Positions 25,029-39,139 of a stretch of DNA of 64,000 nucleotides are shown here, piece after piece. A model generated the notes under the pieces. That model made no database searches and had not been told where the DNA came from. It saw only the letters and a list, made by a program, of their open reading frames with translations. The stretch is taken from the NCBI GenBank assembly GCA_018881555.1, contig JACAXG010000002.1:20969183-21033182 (forward strand). The letters are read 5' to 3'. Each line of letters begins with the position of its first letter. The stretch's first letter is position 1. Both the position numbers and the translations under genes were made by a program. The DNA comes from Amblyornis subalaris (taxonomy: Eukaryota; Chordata; Aves; Passeriformes; Ptilonorhynchidae).

Positions 25029-28000
25029 CTAATTTCCTTTCCAGCATGAGAGATATCCAGGAATAATTTGGATTACTGGCTAACCACATTGTAGAGATAG
25101 CACTGAGCAGTATTCATAGTGTCATCTTTTATCTGTGTTGTGGGTAGAATACAACTTTCTTTATAAGACCAAGTTTGTTCTTTAAAAATCCAGTATGAAG
25201 ATATTGGCAAAAAAAGTCATCCCTAAAATGTGAATAAGATGTATCCAGTGTCCTGATACTCTGTAGTTTATATTTTTNAAAAATGTTATATGTTTATTCA
25301 TGAGAACACAAACGAGACTGAAAATATATGCAAAATCACATACTACTGAATATTTGTGCAAGTACTGAAATGCCACCTGTTTGTACAATTTAAAGGTTTT
25401 CTTTCCACATGTCACTTTCAACATTTCCAAAGAGTTCTTTTCACACTGTAACATCAGATCCAGAGCATTATCTTAAGGGCATGAGCTTTCTTGATGTTTG
25501 TTGATTTGTTACCTAAGCAGATAACTGAGCTGAAAGCAAAGCTCAANCTTTGCAGAAGTGCCTTGGATATTTGCTACACAATGAGATTTAAGGATCTAAC
25601 TCCACAAGGTACATCTTTAAGTTCTCTGGCAAAATATATCAACCCTCCCTTTAGCTTCTCCACCTGTATATTCTGATGTCTCAGTAGAAGTGACAGTTTG
25701 TGAAGGCAACATTTAAAGATTTTTGGTTTCCGTTAGGCATTGCCCCCATACTTTTCTGTTTGAACACTGCTTAGACAGTCACTGCTAAAAGTCTGTCTAC
25801 AGGGAAAAACACATCTTTAATATGTGCAATTTATATTTTAAATCAAAACTTTTGTAAAATGAGATTTTGTCACTGGGGCAAGTTCTTCTGGGTGAAGATT
25901 AACAGAAGTTTACCCATGTCTGTCTAAAGAAAAGGAAAAATTTTGTGTCAATGTTGATTATCATATTACACTGGTGTGATAATGGCAGCAGCATGAAGTT
26001 GATGACCATAAGTAAAGCTGCATTGCATGAACCCTAGTGGTTTTTAATTGCAGTTGTGTTACCAGGATGAGACAATTTTGATTTTCTTCTAGTTCAAAGC
26101 ATTCACAAGTGTCCCTGGACTCACTGGCATGTTGGTGTGACTAACTCTTTTCCAGACCCCTCAGCCTGCCATGGAATGTTCCACCTGTAGTGTCTTGATC
26201 ACAAATCCTCTTCAGTTCACTAGTATTTCCTTGGAATATGGTGTTTAATTCAGACTGGCAGGTAAGAAAAAGACTAGACTCATATTAACCAAAGAGCTAG
26301 GAGAGGTGCCACAAAAATTCACCACCAAGATAGTGGGAGGAACAAAGCTTTCAGTCAAGACAATGGAAAATGAGAGTAATGGTGCTTTCAAAGTCTTTAG
26401 AAAGCTGTGCTAAAGTATCTTGTGATAATCTAGGCTGGAAAGATGCAATACTTAAACAGCTTTCAGAATTCACAAAAATTACCGACCTGACAAGCAAAGT
26501 GTTGTTTTGTTAGTAGTTGAGATTAAAGACATGGAAATAGGTTAGAATTTCAATTGCAATCATCCTTGATTTTTCCTTTCCCAAAAAGAGGAAAATATTC
26601 CCTCTTTTTTTTAACTATCTTTTCGTGCTTGCGTCCACTCTTTTCATTCCTGTAAGCCACCTATATTGCTGTACACAATAGACACATGCTTGCTGTGTTC
26701 AGATAACCACTTGTCTTAAATGATAGCTGAGTTTTCAGTGCCGAATTGTGGGACCACAGTGTGCAGAGTTTAGGGATCTGTCCGCTTTCCTAATATAGTA
26801 GAGACAAGAGCACTCACCAAACATTTCCAAAATTTTTAAATCCCCTTACCCTCTTTGACTGAAACCTGTCCTTGTCACACCAGCTGCAGTAACCTTTTCT
26901 TTTTATGTCTCCACTGCCTACATCCTTTGGCACAGTTTAATGCAGAAGTGGTAGTGCTAAAAAAAAAGGAAAGAAAAAATAAGTAAAATTATTCCGTCTG
27001 AATAAAAGTTCTTGGAATTCAGAATAAGTAGTCATGGGCAATTGATGCATTAAACAGAATTTGGAGTCAGTCAGCAAAACTGACTAGAGCATCTGCTATA
27101 CCTAGAAAGGACCACAAAAGCACCATGTGTTCTTAGTCCCTGGGCATTTAAATGTAATTGTCAGAGAAAAAAACCTTTTTGTGGGGGAATAACTTTCTCA
27201 CCTGTTTGTCTCTAAAAATGAGATTTTTGTACTCTGCCAATCAATCTAAAATGCAGTGCTTATTACTCCTTTGTACAGAGAATGATGAAAAGAATGGAGA
27301 ACATCGTCACTCTTTACTGTGCATAGAGTCAGGGAACCTCACTGAGTACTGAGGCACTGCAGAAACCTTGGCTCCTTAGCTGCATTGTGTTTGCAGTAGC
27401 TCAGAAACAAAAGAATAAACAGTCACCTGAAAAAAATGAGCAAATAAATAGTATTAAATAAATATTCTGTTTTCACAGAACACCAGCTTACCGTATATTT
27501 TGGCCTTTGGATANATTTTCTGTACCTTCTTATAAAAGACAGTATGATTTCCCATGTTTTCCTTATTTTCTTTCGCAGCTGCAAGGCTAAATGAAATTCT
27601 TACGAAAGCATTCAGGATTTGAGCAGTCATTGAATTTTTGAAGGCAGAGAGGCTATTCAGCATTTCAATTGGCATTCTCTAACTTTAGGGCTGGGTAACT
27701 GTGCAGGGCATTGTTGGGAAATGTATTGATCTGCTAACATATTTGCTGTAACAGGTTTTGTTTTTCCTACTTGCCTGAAACACTTTGTCACTGCTGTGGT
27801 ATTTTGTCTCTGCAGTCAAAGACTTCCCTCCACACCACTGACACATAAGGAAATGGTATTTCACCCATGCAAGGCAAGCATACGTGAACGTGCACTTGAT
27901 CAAACGAATGAGGAAGCTTGCAAGTGGGTTTTTGTTCCCCTGTATTGCTGCTTCTTACACTTTGTGTTCATGTTTTCTCTGTGGACTGTTTAATGCTATG

Positions 28001-30261
28001 CAGCAATGACAAGTATTTTAGCCTTTTGCCTTTGAATATAATATGGTTTCTTGGGGTCTACTATAGCAAACTAGCAAATTTCAGGCTGGAGTTCGACCTT
28101 TGTTCGGGTAATTTAGTTCATGACAGATAAGAATACTGGAAAGGAACGCTCATCTGTAGGCAGTAGTTTTCCACATAAAGTGAAGAAAAACGACTAAACT
28201 CAGCTTCATGAGCAAGCTCATTCATCAGTAATCCATATTACACTAATTTGCTAAAGTGATAGAAGTCAGGAGCTTTGCGTTAGTGGTTTTGACTCTTTTT
28301 TTTTTAAATAGGCAAGATTTTGAAGTGTTTAGGGTATTTTTCTTGGAAACAGTTATAATTGAATTCATATGAGCCTGGGAATTTTACTATTGATATAAAC
28401 TGGCTCCAACTGGACATGTGTTTTGAACTTTAACTTCTTCCGGAGTGACACATATCAAGTACAAATAGTGTTCCTAGGTGCTAATCATATCTTCAGGTTC
28501 ATGTTTTGAAGCTTTATGGTTTTGCTACACTTAAAGTCATTAGAAAATAGACGGCTAAGGGGGACAAACGGAGTTTGTGATTTATGTTTATTTGCATAAA
28601 CTAATGACTAATTTTAGAGACTGGGGGCACAAAGAAGATGAAAAATCTTGGATAAAAGCNCACGGTTTTTTATTTCCACCATCCTATCATGATAATGCAT
28701 GTGCCCATGATTTCAACACCTGGACTAGTATTTCCCTGCTGTGGAAATATACCTACAGCAACTAGGTGTACAGGAATTTAATAGCCTGATGGACTTAACA
28801 TGAGCTGAAACTCTTCCATAGCCTGAGTATAAAATAAATATTCTTTGGACTTCAGCATTCAGTCTTCATGATATATTTTCCTGCAGGAGCAAGGGAGCTT
28901 GCTTGCATCAATGACTGTAATATAGTTGTTTCTGACACCCTATTCCTACAGAAAACATATAATCACAGAGGAAAAATCACATTTCTGTGTCATGAATGAT
29001 TAAAACATTTTTCATCTTGTTTTGTATTTGCCCTTAAGTTTCTTACTGATCCTGTATTGTTTGTAATGGCAATTATAGCATCTAAAAATACCTGTATTTT
29101 TACAGACTGTTTTTAGCATTTTTTCTAATGAACACCGCTAACAGGTTGCCTTCATGTCACAGAGGTGTTGTGAAAATGAATTAAAAGCTATGAAGTGATA
29201 ATAAAAATGGAACAGTGCAGAACAGTGCCTTATGGTCATTAGGTGCACATATCCATACACTGAACGAAACAGAGATGGATGTAATTGAAAAACAAAACTT
29301 ATCAAGAACAATATAAAAAAAGAGAGCATGTAATATAGAGTTTTGAATACTACCTGAACAGAGAAGAAAATTTAATTTTAATTAAATAATTTCTTTAGAA
29401 ATTAGTTATTACCACTGTAAGATATTAGTATCTTTTAAAATTTCCTTTCTCTAGGGAATACACTTTCATAGAAAGAGAAAATAAATGGTTTGGTGTAATA
29501 CTGATAATAACATACTAAGTTATGGTGGTGCTGTCCATGCAGAACAAATCAACTCTATTGTTTCTCCTTCCAGCTCTTCTGATAAATCAGTATTCTCAAA
29601 ATAGCTAAAACTATACATAGACTCAGGACTGAGATGTATTGGACAATTAACTGGATATGAAAAGCCAACTCTGTCTCACCCAAAAGAGAATCTTAATCTC
29701 TTCATCTTGGAGGATTAAAGGTATTTCAAACTAGCAAAGAATTTCTAAAGATTTTTTTTAATCAGTTCAGTTTCTGCCTAAAAGAGTGACTCAGCAGAGG
29801 AGGTAAGGTTTGTGTTATGACGTTAGTATTTTCAAAGTAATACTTTACCTGAACACTTTCTGATGCTTATTCAGTAAATATAAAGTGCTCAATGCCTTTT
29901 AACATTATCCCTCGTTCTCTAAATAAATGTGTTTCTTTTGTAGAAGTAAGCTGCTGGTGGCATGATGGTCACAGTAACTAATTTTATCTTATGATACAAG
30001 AAGTATTGATATTGCAGCTGTTGCTGGGACTAAGCAATTGTAAAGAAAAGGATAAATAAACAGTAAAGGATATTTCACATTGATTTCTCCAACAGGTTTG
30101 CAAAACATGGAAAACCTATTTAAATAATAAAAGTTGAATAATTAAAATAAAATTGAAAATATTTTTGTTGAATTCCAACTTCCTGAAAATTAAATGGGCA
30201 AATGTCATCTCAGCCACTCTTCCTCTCTCTACCATATAGAAAAACATAATTTGGTCAGGGA
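25029..30261. other. AT-rich non-coding sequence
   Basis: No transposon recognised. Short frames only. A segment at 26156-26261 has good splice-site-like borders (see findings). Confidence 0.55.
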
Positions 30262-30531
30262 TTTTTTCTCTTTTCTCTTTTTCTTTTTCTTTTTCTTTTT
30301 CTTTTTCTTTTTCTTTTTCTTTTTCTTTTTCTTTTTCTTTTTCTTTTTCTTTTTCTTTTTCTTTTTCTTTNNNNNNNNNNNNNNNNNNNNNNNNNNNNNN
30401 NNNNNNNNNNNNNNNTTTTTCTTTTTCTTTTTCTTTTTCTTTTTCTTTTTCTTTTTCTTTCTTTTTCTTTTTTCTTTTTTTTTCTTTTTCTTTTTTCTTT
30501 TTTTTTTCCTCTTTTTCTTTTTTTTTTTTTT
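30262..30531 (+). repeat. Long (CTTTTT)n polypyrimidine microsatellite with assembly gap
   Basis: A pure C/T strand with a hexamer CTTTTT period for most of its length. It decays to variable T runs after about 30460. It is interrupted by an N block, so the true length is unknown. A phenylalanine-rich frame across it is an artefact. Confidence 0.95.
30371..30415. other. Assembly gap (45 N)
   Basis: A continuous run of 45 N lies inside the hexamer repeat and is best read as an unresolved repeat. Confidence 0.95.
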
Positions 30532-33500
30532 AAGGGCAGTTACTAATAATATTCTGTTTTAAATTAAAGCTCTAAAAATTATCTTTTCACTGCCTGGACC
30601 ACACTTCTTCCTATGGCTCATTTACCCTGCAGTGTTATTTCCATTGTTGCTGCTGTACTCCAGGCTGAGACTGTCAGTTGTGCTTTACTTTCGCTGACAG
30701 AGAGAGAAATCCCATGGTTGCCACTGTCAAGAACATTTCTTTGCCTTCATTCCACAGGGACATCAACAAGATGTCTGTTCCCTCTCTATGCGCTGCTCTG
30801 TCATAGGGGTGATCACCTAAGCTTGGGCTGCCTTTACTTCTTCCTTCCATTGACAGCCACTGCTTGACATGTTATCATCATGCATGCAGAATCCTGCTCT
30901 TCTCATGTGCAAAGGTCTAACTGAACAATAAAAACCTTCAGTCAGTCCTTCCACCTCCCAGGCACTGGGAAAAAATGAATAACTGAGCAATAACGATTGT
31001 CTCAGAATCAATTTCTGAAATGGCTTCTAGTCCTTGGTAAGACGGAAATATAAAGTTTAGACAGGCAACCGAGAAGAAACAGCAATACATAATGCAACTT
31101 GTTTTATTTATATGTGGTGAATATGTACTATTTCCAGGATAAAGATACTTTTTTTTTAGTTAACATACAGTTCCTATAAAACATTGTGCAAAATTGTGTC
31201 AAAATTCAAAAATAATCTGGCAAGGTCAAATTCATCATATGCAAAATGGTTCCACCTGTCCGGTTTACATTCAGAGTGTCCTTTTATTTTCAGTACGGAA
31301 CAGGACCCACTATTGAACATACCTTTCAAATTCTAGTATCAGTTAATTCTCCCTCATCTTCTATTCNTGCACTTTTGCCTTTTTCCTCCCCTTCTGATTA
31401 GCAGTGTCCCACCAGTTCATCTTTACTGCCTAAGTAATCTCTCCTGTCTCCCTTTATTTCCCTGGACATTTAACAGTTTTGAATATGGTCAGATCTAGTT
31501 TTTGAGACATCCCAGCAAAAAAAAAAAACAAACAAAAACAAAACAAAACTTGGTTCAAAGTTAAGGACTTCACACTGACAACACTTTGCCATCAGCCTCC
31601 TCCTGTTCATTTATTACCATGAAGGGGCTTTTAGCTGAAGTACCTCAGGTGACTTCAGCTGTGCAGGAGACATGAGACAGTCTATTTCTTGCCTAGATGA
31701 GTACCAAACCACTTAAAAAGTCATTTAAAAGGTCAAAACAAACTACTCTCTGCATGAAATGCTGCTAAAGAAGTGGGCTGGAATGTTCTACTCCATCTAC
31801 AAATTGTAAGTGGTTTAAAGGAGTGCCCCACGTAGAAAGCATTGCAATAATCTCCATTTGGGGTAACAAAGGAGTAGAGAAAATGAGGATTGTCTTCTTG
31901 CCAAATATCCACTTGACAGCCACTGTTGCAGAACCCAGTATGACCAGGTAATGGAGTGCTGCCCCCTGAGTACCTCGCAACAGTGACTGAAAAAGCACTA
32001 GGCATTGAACCAGCACTCAAATCAACAAAGCTGTAAAAATAACTAAGTTCTGTTTCTTTTTGGCTACTTACATCAGGAGCATGTAAGTAGAATCTACTCT
32101 TATGATTGTTTTCGTGATAGTATCTTTCCATTAATCATGCATTAATTTATATTTGGACTTTTAGTTCCCCTGAAGCCGGTTAATTTTCTTTTTGGTGCTT
32201 TTCAAGTGCTTCTCATGAAGCCTTGCTTATTCTTTCTTTTCATGCTCTACTTTATCTTGCAGTTTTTTGCTTACTACCTTATTTCTCTTTGTTCCCCTAA
32301 ATCATTCCCTTTTTCTTACTTACTCCTTTTATTTCATTTCTTGTAATTTAATTTATTCCATCTCCCATTCCCAGTCCATGCAATTCTTCCCCTTTACTAT
32401 CCATTCAGTCCACCAGGACTATTCCCATCTAATAGTTCAGCCCATAGTATTCATTTCCTTTTCCCATTTTAGTTCATTAATAATGGATAAGGCATTCCTT
32501 TGCAATTTCAAAACTTACCCATTTTAGTTTACTCTCAAGTAGTTGAAGCTGAGCAAGAAAAGAAGTTAATTGCATTTCACTGGAATCAGAATACAAATAA
32601 CTGAGCAAAACTTGGAACTGGAAAAGTTGCAAAATGGAAGGAAACTAAATGAGGCGAGAGAAGGACTAAAAAGTAGTAGTGGGTAAAACTGAGCACATAA
32701 GTATGAAAAGACTACACAAATACCTGGAAAAGTGACTGAATTAGAAATAAACCAGGAAATCAAGTCCAATGATCTAGAAAGGGAAAGGAGTAAATACAGC
32801 CCAAGTTCAAACTGGGGGAAGGAAAAGATATCCTCAGGAGAGAGACTAAACCTGGTGAGATGAGAGACAAAAAAAATAAAAGGTTTTAATATCTTCACAC
32901 TGTGAGCAGTGTTTCTATTTACTACCTAGTGAGTGATAACTCTGCAGCTAGGTAGAGGGAAAACGCTTTATTACAAATATGCTCAGTGTGCAATTAGAAC
33001 TGTGGCACAGCTAATGGCAGCATAAGCATCAGCCTATCTGAGGAGCAGTTGTATTGCTGCTAGAACAGGCAAATGAGAATGCCTGATATTTCAGCTTAGT
33101 GAGGAAAAGACTCTTGAAAATCTGATTATTCTATCTGATCTTGTTCTTATCAGTTATATTGTGAAATCCGGCTTTTCTTCAAACTGCAGATAATTTGGCT
33201 GTCATAAACTGGCAGCGCAGTTTTGATTACATTATTGCAACAAAAATATACCCAAATTGGTTTCAATGGAATTCTGACACCTGTTTGTTAAATATTGTTA
33301 AATATCTGCATTGAGCCAAAAGCCTGAGAAATATATCAATTGAAGCTGACTCACAAATCTCAAAAAAAAGTAAAACTAGCTGCTACTGTTGTAATATTGT
33401 CTCCAGTAGTTATATGGGCTACCTTGGTGTTCTGTGTATCTGTTTTAAGTATAGCACAGTAGGAAATATAAGGAAAGTGAAAAACTGACCCAGAGGTGTC

Positions 33501-33570
33501 CTTAGTGTGTTCAATTTACAGCGAAGACACTGAAACATTCAGGTTACTAACATTTAAATAGCTACAGTGT
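30532..33570. other. Non-coding sequence with one longer open frame
   Basis: No transposon recognised. A 132-codon frame lies on the minus strand at 32131-31733; it is not recognised and is described as a finding. An A-rich tract with CAAA units lies at 31517-31549. Confidence 0.5.
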
Positions 33571-34119
33571 TAGACCTAGCCATCAGACCAAAAGCCAGCA
33601 ATGTGTTCTTGTGATAAAGGTGGCTGGAGGAAACCTGGGCTGCATTAGGAGGAACATTGCCCATAGGCCAAGCAAGGTGATCCTTGCGCTCTGCTCGGTA
33701 CTGGTGTGGCAACACCTGGAGTGCTGAGTCCCGTTCTGTGCTTCCCAGTACAAGAAAGGCATGGGTGTACTGTAGAAAGCCCAGCAAAGAGCCTTGGAGG
33801 TGATGAACAGACTGGAGAATCTCACATATGAGGAGAGGCTGAGAGCTGGAGGAGAGAAGGCTTAGTGGGATCTTANAGATGAATACAATACCAGAAGGGG
33901 AGAGTGCAAAGGTGGCAGAGCCAGGCTCTTTTCAGTGGTTGCCAGTGACGGCACTGACCAAACACCAGCACTGCTTGTCCAGGGAGGCTGTAGAGTCTCC
34001 ATCCTTGGAGATATTCAAAAGCCTTCTGGAAAAGTCCTGGGCAGGCGGCTCTGCCTGAGCAGGAAGGTTGGACCAGGTGACCTCCAGAGGCCCCTAGCAA
34101 CCTCAACAATTCTATGATC
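33571..34119 (+). mobile_element. CR1 LINE, 3' fragment, sense
   Basis: A 5'-truncated CR1 copy of a subfamily different from the one at 24.5 kb. Recognisable blocks in order are GGGCTGCATTAGGA, GTGATCCTTGCGCTCTGCTC, GGTGTGGCAACACCTGGAGT, then ATGAGGAGAGGCTGAGAGCTG. Further on come the block GCAGGAAGGTTGGACCAGGTGACCTCCAGAGG (about 34058-34090) and the tail AACAATTCTATGAT. The coding frame is broken by several stops and indels. The left edge is approximate. Confidence 0.93.
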
Positions 34120-37100
34120 AGCCCTGTTGGCTTCTGAAAAAAAACCCATTGTTGGAGACCTGGGTTCTGCACTGCAGTGGAAACAATTTCTAAGCAGCAC
34201 TGCATCCTGGATCTGAAGTCTAAAGCAAGGGCTGTTAGGTTTTCTTCTCATGCTGACTTTGCTGAAGAACTGCTGCCTGTCTTTTTTTTTAATTAATATA
34301 ACTGGGATTTTTGGAGGATACGTACACTAGGGCAAACAAAATTCTTTCCCCTTGTTCTACCATACTAATGAGCATTTTGAATGTATCTAGAATATTTATA
34401 TAACTTGCTGTTAAAAGAAGATTAATTTCTTTATTGCAAATTCCTCATAAAGTTATGAATTTGAGACATTTTAAAAGAAAAAAATGGCTTTTTCCCTCCC
34501 TTNTTTTACATTGATATTAACCATCAATAAAGAGTATTTCTATACGTAACTGAGAATTTCTATATGGACATATATTGATATTTTTATGTCTATATGGNCA
34601 CCCTTAGCTCTCAGTTCACTACCAGTCCTCCTGGCTTACCACAATCTTACTGCTTCTCAACTAATCACAGAGCAGGAAAGACTGGAAAAGGAGAGAAAAA
34701 AAGAAAAAACCTGAAAGCGGAACTAATCACAGCTGTAATGCCTTATATCTGGGAAAAAATATGATTGAAGCACCTCTGTTAGGTAGGACACTTAGGTTCA
34801 CTGTTACACAAAGTACTGTTTCAACATCATATTTTCTACAGAGACACAGTGTTAAACACTTTCCTAAAGGGAGCAGAATCTTGGCCCAGATTTGCCAGGA
34901 TTTTCAAACAGAATGGTTTGAAACTGTGGGCAAACTTTGGAAAGATTAAAGCTAAAACTTGGGCTTCAGTGTATGTAAAGTAAAAATTCAGATATGTATT
35001 GTGGTCTTGGATCAAAACTTTATCGTAAATTGGCGGAGGGGAAGATACATTCTTCATATATTTTGGTGTTTGGGATTTTTTTTCTGTTTTGAGTTTTTTT
35101 TTCCTTAGACAAAAGGTTAATCTAGATTTACTCGTCAATTTCTACTGTAGCTTGGAAAAAACGGAGAGGTTGAATATCTCAATACTTGTCAAAATCCTCC
35201 CCCTCACTCCCACTTACATAAAGAAAAAAAAAGCTAGTTAAATTTGAGCATATTGTTAAAATGATAAATAAGCCATAAAATAGTCAGACTTGCCCATGCC
35301 TTTCCCAGAGAAATCCCCAAAGTGCATTGACAGACTTTCATGGAGAAGTGGTATATTCCTGGGCAGAAAACCTACTTGTAGGATGCTGCAAAGCAAGGAC
35401 ATCATATATAGCTTGCAGTGATTTCTAACCAGCGGTAGGATTTCATAAGCTGCACTCACAGAACACTCTTCAGGATTCTGAAGAAGATACTAAGATGTAG
35501 AATAGTGGGAGGACAGCTGCTGTAATGTGATAATTTGTGGGGCATGGGCTTGGGCCTATTTTAGGAATAGAACTGCCTGAAATTGAACTTATTTGGCTAC
35601 AGTCTAAGATGTTTATTCATTTTGGCTCGGCTGTACTTTTGGGAGGAGTTTGGTTACATGCCCCAAAACAACTACAGTATAGAACCATAATGGAAGCCAG
35701 AAAACTCACGTAGAATAAATATTGTTTAAAGGAGTCTGTAGGGATGTTGTGTAGGCAGCCACCAGAATGGCATGGAAAGTCAAATCCCTCAAAGTCTGGA
35801 CAACAGCAAAGTATAACTTATGAAAAATATAATAAAAATCCTCCACTGGACCTCCAAAGAGTGCTTTTGGAGTCCAAAACTTTATATAATGGTACTGTGG
35901 GAGCATGGGGAGGCGTCCCTTGTGCCCACCACCACTCAGGTCTCCTTGGCTTGTGTGTCAGAGAAATCCCATCATCCTCAAAAGAGTTGCTTGGCAACAG
36001 CTGGTCTTAAAATCGTGGATAGGTTTTTGAATTTGCTTTCCTCACTTTTAAACCGCTGAAATACTGTATTTTGTTAGGGTGAGATTATAGCTTCAAGATT
36101 CAGTTATTTTCAGCTGTGCTGTTGAAATAACCATGAAATAAGCTTAAGGAAGGTGAAAATATACTTTGATATGTAAGCACTGAGGAGTAGAACTTCACAT
36201 TCAAAATATTTTTTTTTATTGCTGTGTGTTCCTAACTCAGTATCATCCAAAAGATGCGAAAGGACTATAGAGTGCACCTGTTTTGAAATCTGCAAGTCTT
36301 GTTCCAAGATTTAATGGTCAATAGAGTCTTTTTAAAATGGAATAGACTTTTAATTATTTTAGACACCTTCATAGTTCCTGTGATGCTCATTTACCAGGGC
36401 TTTGACCCTCACAAGATCTCTTAAGGTATTCTGCTAAGGTCTCAGAAGTGCGAACCTGAGTTTTGTTCAGGCGAGAAAGTGTAGACCTCAGCCTCCGGAC
36501 TTGAATTTGCAGTCATGGTCCCCTTATCCTCCCACCAGATCTTAGGATACCTAACACAGATTGCCCTAACCTAACTCATAGTTGCCCTATAGCTCTCATA
36601 CGAACACTGAGGAGTTTATCTGTTATCAACCAGCTTTCAGAAGACTTAGTGCTATTTGTTTAAGGGTGAAAAAAGACGCCATAGAAGTGTGTATCACCAA
36701 CCAATCTCTCTGCAGTTATTACACATCAGCAGCACACAGTACAGGCAAAAACAAATCATCTGTCTCTTTAGTCTGTGTTGCCGGCATTCGCCACTTTGCC
36801 TCAGATATGGCTGGCCTGGTTTTAGTCCTTTAATCAATTCTGTGTGAAGCTTTTCAAATTGCAGCAAACTGTTTCCCTGGTCTCCAGGAAGGACTGCTTT
36901 TTCTCCTCCATCCCACAGTAACACAGGATATCAAAGCTTTATATTGCATTTGTAGCAGTGATACATTTTGGCAAAATCATACATATAATGTAAGATTCAG
37001 AACAATAATCTCCAGTGTTCATGTTTGTAAAGTCTCACCTGTCAAAACTATCAAAAATGGCTTTTAAAGACTAAATTAGTGTCAAAAGTTGGGATTTTCC

Positions 37101-39083
37101 ACACTGAAAGAATGAATAGATTTAACAACTTATACACCAGTTCAGAAAAATTACAGGACATCTTTGTGCAAGGTGGGCTAAAAATACTGGACAGAATATT
37201 GTCCCCATTTGATTTTGTTGAGTAGCAAGAATGGTAGGTAACTATCAGCGTGTTCAGATTTAGGTTCCATTGATCCCCATGCAAAATCTTCTACATTATT
37301 TAGTATGTTCCTGTCTTTCCTAAGCCCCTTAGAGCTCTTCCAGCGGTGCTGACTTACAAGTCAATAAGCTGAATTTAGGCCCTAAGTGCATACGTAATTC
37401 ATTCACAGAAAGTATTTTGGTCAAGGTTGTGAGCTAGTCATCATCTGGGTTACAATGTGGCCCCAAAATATCACTCGCTATGACAGATGGTAGAGGGGTA
37501 GCTTCAGTATATAGCACTGTTTAAAACTGTGAGAGAAATCTTCTCTACTGAAACTGAAAAGTTTAACTTCACCTTTCAGAAAAAAAATGACATTTATATC
37601 TTGCCTACTGTAACAGCTAATAATAGTTACTTGTCTGCTACTAGCTGACAAACCTGATTTGCAACATAGCTCTTTTCACATGAGTTTCCCTAAATCAGCA
37701 GCTTACCCTAAAGAGAAATGATTTTACTACTGTGGGGCAGCAGAGGGGAAATGACATGACAACTTTCCACTGCATGAGGCCAAAACTCAAGGAAGAGTCA
37801 AAGTATTTTTATAATGCCAAGGGCAAATGGAACACATTTTTATTTTACCCATAACCAGGTAGCGTTTTTTGTGGGTTTGGTCGCATTATGCACACCACAG
37901 TCAGTCCTTAATCAGCTCATTCCTTTTTGACTTATCTAAATATTAATCTTATTTTCAGATATGATTTTACAGCATTCATATTTATACTACCTTCCTTTTG
38001 ATCCCTATAAGGACACTATAGACTGGGGGTGGAATTCATCACTGCTATACTATTAGCTAGTACTATCTTAGGCTTCATATATGCNAGTTTTCGACTGAAT
38101 TTACCTATGTCAACAAGTAAATAAGGATCCCAATAGCTTATTTTAATTTATAATGTGCTGCACTGGAAAAAAGAAGATTTTTGGAGGTTTTTTTTGTAGT
38201 GAGATGAAAAAGAATAGTTTGTTGCAGCACAGGATTAAAGAAAAGAATGAAATAAAATGAAACTTCTCACCTCTTCCACATACCTGATTACTGTTTAAAA
38301 AAAAAATTGAAAAGTAAACAATTGTCAGTGGCTGCCCAATTTATAGCACAGAGATACATCACTTCAATTTTTAAGTAAAAGGAAGGCTTCAATGTTTAGC
38401 TGTAATAACCTCACCACTGCCATGTTAATGACAGATTTTTTTACATTGCATTATAAAACTAAATTGATTCTATGACAGCTGTTACTCTACTGTCTGTAGT
38501 ATATACGAGAAACTGCCTCTCACCTTTACAATGCAGTGCTGCAGTGCAGCTGCTGAACAAAACACAAGTATCCTACCTCACTTGCCATTTTTACTCCACT
38601 TCTGCACCCTCAAAGGGTTCAAGCTAACTTGGATAATTGTTATTATTCTTTCACAATAACTACATAATATGTACTACTGTTGGCTTCTAGGAATAAGTGG
38701 CTCTGGCATGAGGCATGGCAACAGAAATATAAAGTAATTTTTCAGTACCTGCTATGTGACAGAGTAATTATCTCAAAACTGATTTGTTGCTTGAATCCCA
38801 ACCCTCCAATTTGGATGCTTTAATTAGAGTTTAACTTACTATTTCTATTTCTCTACAGAAACTATTTCAGCCTCACTCTCTGGTTGGTGAAAAAAAGAAA
38901 AAAATAAAAGGCAGCCACCAGACAAATCCATCACAATTTTCAGACCCCTTGATGTTCAAAGAAGTGAATTTAAAGAAGATTATACCCTTATTTCAACATC
39001 CTAGTGAGTGAATCCTAAGAAAAAGCTGTGTTCCCAACTCTCTTGCTTCTTCTGGGTACTTGGGAATACTAATTGCTTACCTG
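34120..39083. other. AT-rich non-coding sequence
   Basis: No transposon, gene or RNA recognised; short frames only. Confidence 0.55.
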
Positions 39084-39139
39084 ATTTCTCTCTTCCTCTC
39101 CCCCCTCCTCCCCCTTTGCTCCTCTCCCTCCTCCCCCTG
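39084..39139 (+). repeat. C/T-rich polypyrimidine tract
   Basis: About 56 bases of CTCC- and CCCT-type units, nearly pure pyrimidine on the plus strand. Confidence 0.85.

Noticed and set aside
30194..30562. Phenylalanine-rich 122-codon frame
   Set aside because: It is a translation of the CTTTTT microsatellite across an assembly gap.
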